DNA from: CAZKFN01 sp964552035
GTDB taxonomy: Bacteria; Bacteroidota; Bacteroidia; Flavobacteriales_E; Vicingaceae
Length of the DNA: 64,000 nucleotides
Direction of reading: 5' to 3'
Assembly: GCA_964552035.1 (NCBI GenBank)
Contig: CAZKFN010000002.1
Coordinates: 1-64,000 of the forward strand
The notes beneath the pieces were generated by a model. The model was not told the origin of the DNA. It did no database searches and was given only the letters and a program-made list of their open reading frames with translations. The position numbers were made by a program, and so were the translations under genes. The first letter of the stretch is position 1; each line of letters opens with the position of its first letter. Shown here piece by piece: positions 16,377-24,619 of this stretch.

Positions 16377-16997
16377 ATGGAATTAATTCAAAAGTATTTT
16401 CATGAATTTGATGCAGTTCAAATGCAGAAATTTGAGCAGTTATTACCTTTATACCAAGAGTGGAATGAACAGATTAATGTAATTTCTAGAAAAGATATGG
16501 ATGCTTTTTACGAAAGGCATGTGCTGCACTCTTTAGCAATAGTAAAACTGATGAAATTTATGCCTCAAACCGACATTTTGGATGTGGGTACTGGAGGCGG
16601 TTTCCCTGGTATTCCTTTGGCAATCGCCTTTCCAGAAGTAAATTTTTTATTGGTGGATTCTATTGGTAAAAAGATAAAAGTAGTTCAAGATGTAATTCAA
16701 CGCTTGGAGTTGAAAAATGTTAGAGCAAAACACGAAAGAGCAGAAAAAATAAAAGGAGAATTTGATTTTATTGTTAGTAGAGCTGTTACTCGTGCGGAGC
16801 GTTTTGTTCCGTGGGTACAAAAAAAGATAAAAGACAAATCTGTAAATGGGAAACCTAATGGTTTTTTGTTTCTAAAAGGTGGAAATCTTTACGATGAGTT
16901 TTCTGCATTTTATAGGTATTTTGAAATTCATCCCATAAAGAAATATTATACAGAATCTTTTTTTGAGACCAAACAAATCGTTTATCTCAAAAAATAA
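16377..16997 (+). CDS. rsmG: 16S rRNA (guanine(527)-N7)-methyltransferase
   Basis: 206 residues. It carries the RsmG core: 'EWNEQINVISRKDMDAFYERHVLHSLA' (about 28-55) and the SAM-binding 'DILDVGTGGGFPGIPLAIAFP' (about 66-86). It methylates G527 in the 530 loop of 16S rRNA; loss of this modification is known to give low-level streptomycin resistance. It lies 16 bases after the glycosyltransferase stop. Confidence 0.95.
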   Translation: MELIQKYFHEFDAVQMQKFEQLLPLYQEWNEQINVISRKDMDAFYERHVLHSLAIVKLMKFMPQTDILDVGTGGGFPGIPLAIAFPEVNFLLVDSIGKKIKVVQDVIQRLELKNVRAKHERAEKIKGEFDFIVSRAVTRAERFVPWVQKKIKDKSVNGKPNGFLFLKGGNLYDEFSAFYRYFEIHPIKKYYTESFFETKQIVYLKK

Positions 16998-17040
16998 CAA
17001 TTTTTAGAAGTGTAGATTTACGTATTTCTTAGGATTGTCT

Positions 17041-17048
17041 TATGTTTG
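17041..17048 (+). promoter_or_regulatory. -7 element for the DUF2911 gene
   Basis: TATGTTTG, exact match. The upstream TTG that would extend the DUF2911 frame (17046) lies inside this box, supporting the ATG at 17073 as the start. Confidence 0.5.
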
Positions 17049-17072
17049 TTAACTAAATTTAAAAATAAAAAA

Positions 17073-17918
17073 ATGTTGAAAAAATTAAAGTTATTATCAT
17101 TATTTGTAGTAGCCTTTGCATTTGCTACTCAAGCACAGGAATTACCAGCTCCTAGTCCATTTGCTAAAATTCATCAGCGAGTTGGATTAACTGATATTGA
17201 TATTGAGTATTCAAGACCTTCTATAAAAGGGAGAGAAATCTTTGGTGGTCTTTTAACAGAAGGTAAAACTTGGAGAACAGGTGCCAATGCTCCAACTTTA
17301 ATTAGTTTAAGTAAGAGTGCTACAATTGGAGGTGTTGAAGTACCCCAAGGAACTTATTCTGTTTTTACGAGGCTAACTGGGACAGATTGGACATTATTAC
17401 TTAATAGTGATGTCAAAGCTTCTGAAGGGACTTTTAAGGATGATCTTGTAATTGCTGAAATACCATTGCAAGTGCATGAAAATGAAGATGTGGTTGAAAC
17501 CATGGTTTTTAGTTTTATAAATTTATCCGATGATTTTGCTCAGCTTAACTTTGCTTGGGAAAAATATACATGGTCGGCTGATATTCAAGTAGATTCTAAA
17601 GAACAAGCAAAGAAGAACATTGAGGAAAAAATGAGCGAAGCTGATCTAGGGTTTTATCCTTATCACTCCTCTGCCAGCTATTATTTAGCAAATAATATAG
17701 AATTAAAGAAAGCTCTTGAATGGTCCAAAAAATCGGTTGAGCTAAATGCTCAATATTGGAATGTTGGGACTTTGGCAGAATTGTATTATGTTAATGGAGA
17801 TAAGAAAAATGCTATTAAAACAGCTAAACAATCTCTAGAGTTAGCTAAAGAAGTAGGTGATGATGCTTATGTATTTAAGAATCAAGAAAATATTAAGAAA
17901 TGGTCTGCTGAAAAATAA
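17073..17918 (+). CDS. Secreted DUF2911 domain protein with C-terminal TPR-like repeats
   Basis: 281 residues from ATG 17073. Signal peptide 'MLKKLKLLSLFVVAFAFATQAQ'. DUF2911 spans about 25-165, with 'PSPFAKIHQRVGLTDIDIEYSRPSIKGREIFGGL', 'GKTWRTGANAPTLISLS' and 'GVEVPQGTYSVFTRL'. The last 90 residues contain two helix pairs of TPR type ('ALEWSKKSVELNAQYWNVGTLAELYYVNGD', 'AIKTAKQSLELAKEVGDD'). The family is widespread in Bacteroidota with unknown function; it looks like an extracytoplasmic beta-sandwich. Own promoter upstream, terminator downstream: a single-gene unit. Confidence 0.85.
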   Translation: MLKKLKLLSLFVVAFAFATQAQELPAPSPFAKIHQRVGLTDIDIEYSRPSIKGREIFGGLLTEGKTWRTGANAPTLISLSKSATIGGVEVPQGTYSVFTRLTGTDWTLLLNSDVKASEGTFKDDLVIAEIPLQVHENEDVVETMVFSFINLSDDFAQLNFAWEKYTWSADIQVDSKEQAKKNIEEKMSEADLGFYPYHSSASYYLANNIELKKALEWSKKSVELNAQYWNVGTLAELYYVNGDKKNAIKTAKQSLELAKEVGDDAYVFKNQENIKKWSAEK

Positions 17919-17937
17919 GCGGATTGAAATAAACTTT

Positions 17938-17966
17938 AAAGGTCATCTTTTTGATGGCCTTTTTTT
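17938..17966 (+). terminator. Rho-independent terminator after the DUF2911 gene
   Basis: Stem aaaggtcatc / gatggccttt (one G-T pair) with a T loop, then a T run. The T run overlaps the stop codon of the convergent gene, so the hairpin may end both transcripts. Confidence 0.7.
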
Positions 17967-18819
17967 ATGTCTTTAAATCTTTGAGGAATAATTTCTCTAT
18001 ATATTCCGAGGTAACCTTATTGCTTGTGATTTGGGATAAACCTTCTAATTTTTTTAAACCTTCAGCTAAATCTCTCATAGCTTGAAGGGCATATTTTAAT
18101 AGGGAAGGACCTAAACTTACTCGGGTTACTCCTATTTTTTTTAGTACCTCTAATTCTGGAATACCTGGAACAGTTAGTACATTGATGGGCATACTTAATT
18201 CTGACACTAAAGTTTGAATGTCTTCCACTTTACGTATGGCTATTGGAAAAATACAATCAGCTCCAGCTTCCTTATATGCCCTACCTCTTCTTAAGGTTTC
18301 TTCTAGTTTGGCATCTGTTGTGTTAACTTCATTGTTATGAATATAGACATCTATTCTAGCATTGATAAATAAGGGGATATTCATGTCCTTTGCGACTTCT
18401 CTAATAATTTTTATCTTTTCGCATTGATCTTCAAGAGGTAGAAGTTGAGCAGTTTCCTTCTCTGTATCTTCTATGTTAATTCCTACAATTCCCGTAGAAA
18501 TAAATCGAACCATGTTTTCTTTTAGTTGTTTATTACTTTTGGCATAGGCACTTTCTATATCTGCAGTAACGGGAATATTTACAGTTTTAACTATTTTAGA
18601 AAGCAATTGTAAAAAATTTTTTAAAGGAAATTTTTCTCCATCTAAATAATTATTGGAATAAGCTATGGCCGCACTGGCTGTGGCAATGGCTGGGTATTTT
18701 AACTCCTCGATTAATTTGGCACTAAGGGTATCCCAAACATTTGGGAGGACTAGCATTGTATCGGAATAATGGAGTTGACGAAATGCTTTGGCTTTTTTTT
18801 GTTGTTCACTTTGAGACAT
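17965..18819 (-). CDS. Isocitrate lyase/PEP mutase superfamily protein
   Basis: 284 residues. It shows the fold's markers: 'LVLPNVWDTLSAKLIEELKYPAIATASAAIA' (about 23-53), 'PVTADIESAYA' (metal-binding DxE), 'GINIEDTEK' and 'FINARIDVY', then 'YKEAGADCIFPIA'. The catalytic-loop KKCGH motif of true isocitrate lyases is absent, so it is not AceA. Related proteins are carboxyphosphonoenolpyruvate/oxaloacetate-type lyases of unproven substrate. It is probably co-transcribed with nothing downstream; the GNAT gene lies 56 bases upstream on the same strand. Confidence 0.8.
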   Translation of the reverse strand: MSQSEQQKKAKAFRQLHYSDTMLVLPNVWDTLSAKLIEELKYPAIATASAAIAYSNNYLDGEKFPLKNFLQLLSKIVKTVNIPVTADIESAYAKSNKQLKENMVRFISTGIVGINIEDTEKETAQLLPLEDQCEKIKIIREVAKDMNIPLFINARIDVYIHNNEVNTTDAKLEETLRRGRAYKEAGADCIFPIAIRKVEDIQTLVSELSMPINVLTVPGIPELEVLKKIGVTRVSLGPSLLKYALQAMRDLAEGLKKLEGLSQITSNKVTSEYIEKLFLKDLKT

Positions 18820-18875
18820 GATGGAATGAATTTATTGACTAAACACTTCTAATTTTGATTTAGTTTTTATAAGAT

Positions 18876-19382
18876 CTAGTCTTTTTTTAATAATTTTTCA
18901 TAGGCCATTCTGGGTGCACCCATAATCATTACTTCTCCACAATACGTGTAGCCCAGATTTTTAAATATTTTTAGCATGGGAAGATTGTCAAAGTTGGTAT
19001 CTAGTTTAATGCTATAATACGAATTTTTTAATGCAATTTTTTCTATGAGCAGAAACATACGTGTAGCAACTCCTTTTTTTATCACCGAATTAGAAACAGC
19101 TAAACGATGAATGCATAAGTATTTCTCATTGCTCAACCACTTTCCTTGAAGAGCTTCATAGGCGGGGTCAACATCAAAAATAAGAGCAACATATGCTTGG
19201 ATAGCTTCATTTATTTCTAATACATGAGCATAGCCTTTTTCAAGATCATTTTGAATGGAATTGGGATTGGGATAACCATTTTGCCATTGTTGACTACCCT
19301 CAAGCCTCCTACGTTCAATTGCTTCTTGAAGAATTTTCCAAATGATAGGAACATCGGAGCGTTTTGCTTTTCGTAAAGTCAT
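18876..19382 (-). CDS. GNAT family N-acetyltransferase
   Basis: 168 residues of single-domain GNAT type: start 'MTLRKAKRSDVPIIWKILQEAIERRRLEG', a central strand 'KYLCIHRLAVSNSVIKKGVATRMFLLIEKIA' containing the acetyl-CoA loop (here KKGVA in place of the usual Q/RxxGxG/A), and the C-terminal 'MLKIFKNLGYTYCGEVMI'. It should move an acetyl group from acetyl-CoA to an amine; the substrate is unknown. The neighbouring membrane-protein gene ends 17 bases upstream on the same strand. Confidence 0.8.
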   Translation of the reverse strand: MTLRKAKRSDVPIIWKILQEAIERRRLEGSQQWQNGYPNPNSIQNDLEKGYAHVLEINEAIQAYVALIFDVDPAYEALQGKWLSNEKYLCIHRLAVSNSVIKKGVATRMFLLIEKIALKNSYYSIKLDTNFDNLPMLKIFKNLGYTYCGEVMIMGAPRMAYEKLLKKD

Positions 19383-19399
19383 TTATAAAGATTTTTATA

Positions 19400-19855
19400 C
19401 TACATAAAAAAAGCTGGGATGCAAACAACTAATGCGGAGATGGCCGTATAAAAAAGTCCTATAATAATAAAGTACCCTAGCTTTTTATGAATCTTGTTGT
19501 AATTGTTTTCTCTACTGATTCCTTTCTTATACTTGTTGTTAAACCAAAAGAGACTAATACCCCAAATGACATAAGTTAGGCTCGCACCAATTATGTGAGC
19601 AATTAATGTAAATTTAAAAAATGAAGTGGAGGTGTAAGCATTGTCTTTTACTAAACTTCCCGATCCACCAGAAATGCGGATGTAGAGCTCTAGTAAAAAT
19701 ACAGCAGCGATACAAATCCAAAATAATGTTTTTTGGATTTTAATATGTTTAGGATAATTCTTCTTCTTGATAAAAGAAATGGCATAAAGCGCAATAAAGG
19801 GAGTGAGAACGGCTAAGAAGAGTAAACTTGTGATAAAGATTATGGTAAAATTCAT
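19400..19855 (-). CDS. Small four-helix membrane protein, DUF420-like
   Basis: 151 residues with four predicted membrane helices (about 4-27, 43-62, 83-106 and 127-149). Histidines sit near the membrane faces (His38, 'IAHIIGASLTYV', 'NKIHKKLGYFII'). The layout and the 'HIIGA...W....NKIHKKLGY' pattern resemble the DUF420/YozB type of small membrane protein, some of which assist cytochrome oxidase assembly, but no cytochrome gene is near. It is probably transcribed with the GNAT gene 17 bases downstream. Family assignment is tentative. Confidence 0.5.
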   Translation of the reverse strand: MNFTIIFITSLLFLAVLTPFIALYAISFIKKKNYPKHIKIQKTLFWICIAAVFLLELYIRISGGSGSLVKDNAYTSTSFFKFTLIAHIIGASLTYVIWGISLFWFNNKYKKGISRENNYNKIHKKLGYFIIIGLFYTAISALVVCIPAFFM

Positions 19856-20092
19856 GAAATGTAAAATTTATAAAGTGTTTTATAAGCTTAAATGATAAAA
19901 TTGCCTGATTTAAGTTTATCTATAGTATCATATAAATGTAATATTATTTAATTCTTTTCAACTATACTCTTCATTCTTTTAATTAAATTTTGAGAGTATA
20001 AAGTTATACTTGCATAACAGAAGATTTTAATTTACCTTCGTTTGATTACTTTTAATAATAAACTAAATTTAAACTTTAAAAATAGCTAAATT

Positions 20093-20653
20093 ATGTCTGG
20101 AGTGTTGATAGTTATTGGTCTTATTGTTGTACTTGCACTTTTGTTAGTTCAAATATTTAACAAATTTGTAAAAAATAGAAATATGGTTAAGGATGCTTGG
20201 GGTAATATTGATGTTGCTCTTAAAAGAAGGCATGACTTAATTCCAAATTTAGTGGAAACCGTTAAGGGTTATGCAACGCACGAAAAAGAAACTTTTGAAA
20301 ACGTAGTAAAAGCAAGAAATAGTGCAATGAATGTTTCCGATGGAGATATAAATGCACAAATAAAAGCAGAGGGGCAGTTGTCTCAAGCACTTAAGAGTAT
20401 TTTTGCACTTCGAGAGGCTTATCCAGATTTAAAAGCAAATCAGGGCTTCTTAGATTTACAGCAAAAGTTAAATGAAATAGAAGTTAACCTCGAACGCAGC
20501 CGTAGGTATTATAACGGTACTGTTCGTGAAAATAATACTTATGGAGAAAGTTTTCCAGGTGTGATATTTGCTGGAATGTTTAATTATAAGCATTTTGATT
20601 TCTTTGAAGTTGAAAGTTCGGAAAGGGAAAATGTACAAGTTAGTTTCGATTAA
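20093..20653 (+). CDS. lemA: LemA family membrane protein
   Basis: 186 residues. One N-terminal membrane helix (about 3-25, starting outside) is followed by the conserved coiled helical domain: 'KNRNMVKDAWGNIDVALKRRHDLIPNLVETVKGYATHEKETFENV' and 'RRYYNGTVRENNTYGESFPGVIFAGMFNYK'. LemA proteins are widespread inner-membrane proteins of uncertain function, often next to DUF2207/TPM genes or M48 proteases. The DUF2207 gene follows after 32 bases. A near-match -7 box (TATACTTG, 20005-20012) lies upstream. Confidence 0.93.
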   Translation: MSGVLIVIGLIVVLALLLVQIFNKFVKNRNMVKDAWGNIDVALKRRHDLIPNLVETVKGYATHEKETFENVVKARNSAMNVSDGDINAQIKAEGQLSQALKSIFALREAYPDLKANQGFLDLQQKLNEIEVNLERSRRYYNGTVRENNTYGESFPGVIFAGMFNYKHFDFFEVESSERENVQVSFD

Positions 20654-20685
20654 ATTTATTTTACAAAAAATAGAAAGCAATTTAT

Positions 20686-22455
20686 ATGTGCTTAAAAGTA
20701 ACAAGTAGGATACTATTTTTTCTTTGTGGATTACTGTTTTATCATTTAGGATTTTCACAAGGCTTTTCAGTTGATAAAATTGATGTGGAAATTTATATTA
20801 ATGAGAAAGGCTATTTTGATGTTGTAGAAAAATACGATGTTGAATTTCAGGAATACAAGCATGGGATATTTAGGGACATACAAACCAAATACGACTTATT
20901 AACAGCAGAAGGGGAGCCTGAGAAAAGGAAAATAAAGATTTCAAAAATAAAAGTTCCTAATCATAAGTTCTCTGTACCTCCGTCTTTTTTGCAACAGTTT
21001 GAGGATGAGCTTCAAATTAAAATTGGCGATAAAGATAAAACGGTAATTGGACCTCAACATTATGAAGTTCGATATAGGGTGCATGATGCCTTTTTATTTG
21101 AAGAGTTAAAAACACATTTTTATTGGAATGTGAAGACAGGCAATTGGCTTGCTCCTTTTTATGCGGTAAATTTTAAAATTTATCCACCTCAGGGAGTAGA
21201 ATTAAGCTTAGAAGATTTCTTCGTCTATTCTGGTAGAGCTGGAATAACTTTAGAGTCAGAAGAGTTCGATATTGAATATAAAAATGGAGCTTTTATTGGG
21301 AATAGTAAAGAGGGTTTTCAATCGAAACATCATGAAAATGTGACGGTGTTGTTGAAGTTGCCCGCTGGATCGATAAAGGAGGCAAAACCTTATTGGCTCT
21401 TTTGGGATAAATACGGTTGGCTTTTTATAATTGTTGGATTAATTTCAGCATTTTATTGGATATGGAGAAAATATGCTAAAGGGCATAAAGTGATAGCCAA
21501 CATTAGTTATTTCCCACCCGATAATATAAGCCCTTCAATGGCTGGATTTCTGATAGATGATAAAGCAGATACTCAGGATTTAATTGCCTTAATTCCTCAT
21601 TGGGGAGCACAGGGATTTATTCAACTAGAACATATTCCCAAAAAAGGCATTTTTTCTAAGGAAGATACTAAAGTAATTAAGCTTCAGGATTTACCAGAAG
21701 ATGCACCAGGGTATGAGAAGATAATTTTTAATGGGCTCTTTAGCAATTCTGGAAAAGCTGAGCGATCGATTTTAGGTTCGATTTTTGGCATAAAAAAAGA
21801 AACTCCAAGTAGTGAAGTATCGGTGTTGATAAGTAGCTTAAAAGATACCTTTTATACTACCATGTCAAGTGCTAAAAATCAATTAAAGGCTGAAGCACAG
21901 GTGTATTATGAAGCTAAAACTAGAAAGGTAAAGAGAGTTACATTTGCAGGGATAATACTTATTGGTTTGTTATTCATAGTTCTTGTTTTATTTACTTGGG
22001 GAATTATTGGAGCAGCAGCGGTTGGATTAACTTCTTTTTTCTTATTGATTTTAACTCCAATTTTAAGAAAGAAAACTAGGAAGGGAAATGAACTTCTTTC
22101 AGATTTAAAGGGTTTTAAACAATTCATTAAAATAGCGGAAGAGAATAAACTAAAAATGCTTTTAAAAGAGGATCCGAATTACTTTGAAATTACTATGGCT
22201 TATGCCTTAGCTTTTGGGTCTTTTAAGAAATGGTCTAAGAAGTTTGAAGGTCTTGATGTAGAACCTCCCTCTTGGTATAGCTCTCCTGTTGGTGTGATGA
22301 GCATGAATCATTTTTCCAATACTTTTTCCAGGTCAATTAGTGAGGCTCAAAAAACTATGGTAAGCTCTCCTTCAAGCAGAAGTTCTAATAGCGGTAGGAG
22401 TGGAGGAGGTTCCTCAGGAGGAGGATTTGGCGGTGGAGGCGGTGGGAGCTGGTAA
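20686..22455 (+). CDS. DUF2207 membrane protein with a glycine-rich tail (LemA partner)
   Basis: 589 residues. A signal peptide (about 1-25, ending GFSQ) is followed by an extracytoplasmic beta domain (about 27-230, 'VDVEIYINEKGYFDVVEKYDVEF', 'YEVRYRVHDAF'). Next come a membrane helix near 245, a cytoplasmic region, two helices near 415-455, and a C-terminal tail of Ser/Gly ending GGGGGGSW. The tail 'SSGGGFGGGGGGSW' is characteristic of DUF2207/YciQ-like proteins. The pairing with LemA is frequent in bacteria and suggests a joint role in envelope homeostasis, which remains unproven. It is convergent with mgtE. Confidence 0.88.
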   Translation: MCLKVTSRILFFLCGLLFYHLGFSQGFSVDKIDVEIYINEKGYFDVVEKYDVEFQEYKHGIFRDIQTKYDLLTAEGEPEKRKIKISKIKVPNHKFSVPPSFLQQFEDELQIKIGDKDKTVIGPQHYEVRYRVHDAFLFEELKTHFYWNVKTGNWLAPFYAVNFKIYPPQGVELSLEDFFVYSGRAGITLESEEFDIEYKNGAFIGNSKEGFQSKHHENVTVLLKLPAGSIKEAKPYWLFWDKYGWLFIIVGLISAFYWIWRKYAKGHKVIANISYFPPDNISPSMAGFLIDDKADTQDLIALIPHWGAQGFIQLEHIPKKGIFSKEDTKVIKLQDLPEDAPGYEKIIFNGLFSNSGKAERSILGSIFGIKKETPSSEVSVLISSLKDTFYTTMSSAKNQLKAEAQVYYEAKTRKVKRVTFAGIILIGLLFIVLVLFTWGIIGAAAVGLTSFFLLILTPILRKKTRKGNELLSDLKGFKQFIKIAEENKLKMLLKEDPNYFEITMAYALAFGSFKKWSKKFEGLDVEPPSWYSSPVGVMSMNHFSNTFSRSISEAQKTMVSSPSSRSSNSGRSGGGSSGGGFGGGGGGSW

Positions 22456-22462
22456 GCAGTTC

Positions 22463-23803
22463 TTATAATCCAAAATACCAATTGGCTATGGAGAAGTAGA
22501 TGATTACTCCACCAATATCAGAAATAGAAGTAATTAGCGGTGCAGAAGCTGTTGCAGGGTCTAATTTTAATTTCGTAAAAATAAAAGGTAAAAGCATTCC
22601 GATAATACTTCCGAGCATTACAGCTAAAACCATAGTAACAGATACTACAACAATTACCTCTGGGGCTCGAAGACTAGCGATGGATGCTACGCCAATAGCC
22701 ATAGTTAAGCCTAATAAAAAGGAAACTATAATTTCTTTTCCAATTAACTTATACCAGTCGGATAATTTCACATCACCTACAGCCAAAGAACGAATCATTA
22801 GAGTGGCAGATTGAGAACCTGCATTACCACCACTGTCAATTAATAATGGTAGGAAGAAAACTAGAGATACTGTTGATTCGATAAGTTCCTCAAAATTCAT
22901 TATAGCGGCGCCAGAGAAGATGTTCATAAAAACTAAGGCTACCAACCAGACGATTCTATTTTTATAAAGGAAAGTAATTTTTTCATTTAAGGGATTGGAG
23001 ATGGCTTCTTGAAAGGACCCAAATTTATGGAAGTCTTCTGTAGATTCTTGTTCTACTACATCCATCATGTCGTCAAAGGTAACTATACCAAGAAGTACAC
23101 CTTCACGATTGATTACCGGTAAAGCTACCCTGTCGTAATCTTTAAAAGCTTGTATGGCTGTTTCTTGGTCGTCCATGGCATTAAGGGATATAAAACGCCT
23201 ATCGATTAGCTCTTCTACTTTTTGTTCAGGGTCAGCAAGGATTAATTCCCTTATGGTAATGTCATCAATCAAGTTGTCGTCTTCATCAATAATATAAATT
23301 ACATTTAGGGTTTCTGAATTTCTTCCATACCTTCTAATATGATTAAAAGCATCTCTAACTGTATAGTTGGCCTTTATAGAAACATATTCAGGTGTCATTA
23401 GCCTACCGATACTGTCTTCTGGATAACCTAATAATTGAGTAGTAATTTTTCTTTCTTCTGGCGAGAGGTGCCCGATAAGGCGTTGGGTTACTTTTCCTGG
23501 CAGTCCAACAAAAAAAGCAGTTCTATCATCCGGTTTAATGTTGTTTAGCAATCTTGAGATGTGCCGAATATTATGAGCAAGTTTATCGATGATTTGCTCT
23601 TGTAAACTGTGTTCAAGAAGTTTAAAAACCTTTGTAGATTGAGTAGGATCAAGAAGTCCAAAGATAATAATCCTCTTGCTATCCGAAGTTTCTTCAATGA
23701 CCTTTGCCACTTCTATAGCCTCACAATCATTTATGGCCTTTTTTAAAGACTTCCAATCTCGCTTTTTTATAAGCTGTTCAAAATTGCTGTTAAACTCTGT
23801 CAT
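22463..23803 (-). CDS. mgtE: Magnesium transporter MgtE
   Basis: 446 residues, normal size. The order is an N-terminal alpha-solenoid (about 1-130), two CBS domains (about 135-255, 'MTPEYVSIKANYTVRDAFNHIR', 'VALPVINREGVLLGIVTFDDMMDVVEQE') and five membrane helices. The helices contain the pore signature 'PLLIDSGGNAGSQSATLMIRSLAVGD' and an Asp-rich C-terminal helix pair. It is a magnesium-gated channel of the inner membrane. mgtC starts 18 bases upstream, so both are on one transcript. Confidence 0.95.
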   Translation of the reverse strand: MTEFNSNFEQLIKKRDWKSLKKAINDCEAIEVAKVIEETSDSKRIIIFGLLDPTQSTKVFKLLEHSLQEQIIDKLAHNIRHISRLLNNIKPDDRTAFFVGLPGKVTQRLIGHLSPEERKITTQLLGYPEDSIGRLMTPEYVSIKANYTVRDAFNHIRRYGRNSETLNVIYIIDEDDNLIDDITIRELILADPEQKVEELIDRRFISLNAMDDQETAIQAFKDYDRVALPVINREGVLLGIVTFDDMMDVVEQESTEDFHKFGSFQEAISNPLNEKITFLYKNRIVWLVALVFMNIFSGAAIMNFEELIESTVSLVFFLPLLIDSGGNAGSQSATLMIRSLAVGDVKLSDWYKLIGKEIIVSFLLGLTMAIGVASIASLRAPEVIVVVSVTMVLAVMLGSIIGMLLPFIFTKLKLDPATASAPLITSISDIGGVIIYFSIANWYFGL

Positions 23804-23821
23804 ATCTCCCGTGTCTATTCA

Positions 23822-24493
23822 TTATATCCAAAAGATATCTTTAATAGTATGCTCTTCGCCTAGACTGCTAATAATGTTGGCAATATTTGCTTCATTTTTT
23901 GCATCTAATTTTAATTGAATCACTACCTCATTTTCGGCTTTTTCAAAGGTGAAGTTTTGTATCTTAAGAGCTTTGTTTTTTAATAAAGAGTTTAACAAGT
24001 CGGTATTGTTCTCTTTATTTAATTCAGCAATTATTTTCAATGTTTTTTTTCTAAATCTTTTATTATAATATTTTTCAAGTGGTTGTAATGCCCATAGGAT
24101 TATCAGTGCAATAACAGTAGTTGCTATAGCAGCAAAATACATTCCACCACCAGTTGCCAATCCAATAGCAGCAACAGTCCATAAACCGGAGGCAGTGGTT
24201 AAACCTCTTACAATTCCACCTCTAAGAAATAAAATCGTTCCTGCTCCAAGAAATCCTATACCACTCACCACTTGTGCCGCTACCCTTGAGGGGTCAAGTT
24301 CAATGTTGTCGTTCCCCAAAACATCTTCAAAGCCAAAAGAAGAAACCAACATAATAAGACAGGAACCCACGCAAACCATCATGTGTGTGCGCATTCCTGC
24401 TGCCCAATCTTTTCGCTCTCGTTCTAGACCGATAAAAGCTCCAAAAAGAGAAGCTAAAAGCAAACGTATTAATATTTCACTAAAGCTAAGCAT
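23822..24493 (-). CDS. MgtC/SapB family membrane protein
   Basis: 223 residues. Five N-terminal helices carry 'LLLASLFGAFIGLERERKDWAAGMRTHMMVCVGSCLIML' and 'ARVAAQVVSGIGFLGAGTILF'-type motifs ('PSRVAAQVVSGIGFLGAGTIL'), followed by a cytoplasmic ACT-like domain (about 140-223). MgtC proteins modulate ATP synthase or phosphate uptake under Mg2+ limitation in enterobacteria; the Bacteroidota role is unknown. Being upstream of mgtE in the same operon suggests a link to magnesium. A TAGTTTTG box lies 20 bases before the ATG. Confidence 0.9.
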   Translation of the reverse strand: MLSFSEILIRLLLASLFGAFIGLERERKDWAAGMRTHMMVCVGSCLIMLVSSFGFEDVLGNDNIELDPSRVAAQVVSGIGFLGAGTILFLRGGIVRGLTTASGLWTVAAIGLATGGGMYFAAIATTVIALIILWALQPLEKYYNKRFRKKTLKIIAELNKENNTDLLNSLLKNKALKIQNFTFEKAENEVVIQLKLDAKNEANIANIISSLGEEHTIKDIFWI

Positions 24494-24513
24494 GGTACAT
24501 AATAAAATTGATA

Positions 24514-24521
24514 CAAAACTA
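24514..24521 (-). promoter_or_regulatory. -7 element for the mgtC-mgtE operon
   Basis: Minus strand TAGTTTTG, exact match, 20 bases before the ATG. Confidence 0.5.
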
Positions 24522-24578
24522 ATTTTTTTGAAGCTATTAACACTTTATTTACCTCAAAATTAGCTTTAGCATTTAATT

Positions 24579-24610
24579 AAAAAGGATTGCAAGATGCTAA
24601 ATTCCTTTTT
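24579..24610 (-). terminator. Possible terminator after the RND efflux operon
   Basis: AAAAAGGA (24579-24586) can pair with TCCTTTTT (24603-24610). It lies 10-41 bases beyond the transporter stop. The stem is AT-rich and the following T run on the minus strand is short, so efficiency is doubtful. Confidence 0.3.
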
Positions 24611-24619
24611 AGATTAGAA

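Noticed and set aside
17046..17072. TTG extension of the DUF2911 gene
   Set aside because: Lies within the TATGTTTG -7 element and would put a polar stretch before the signal peptide.
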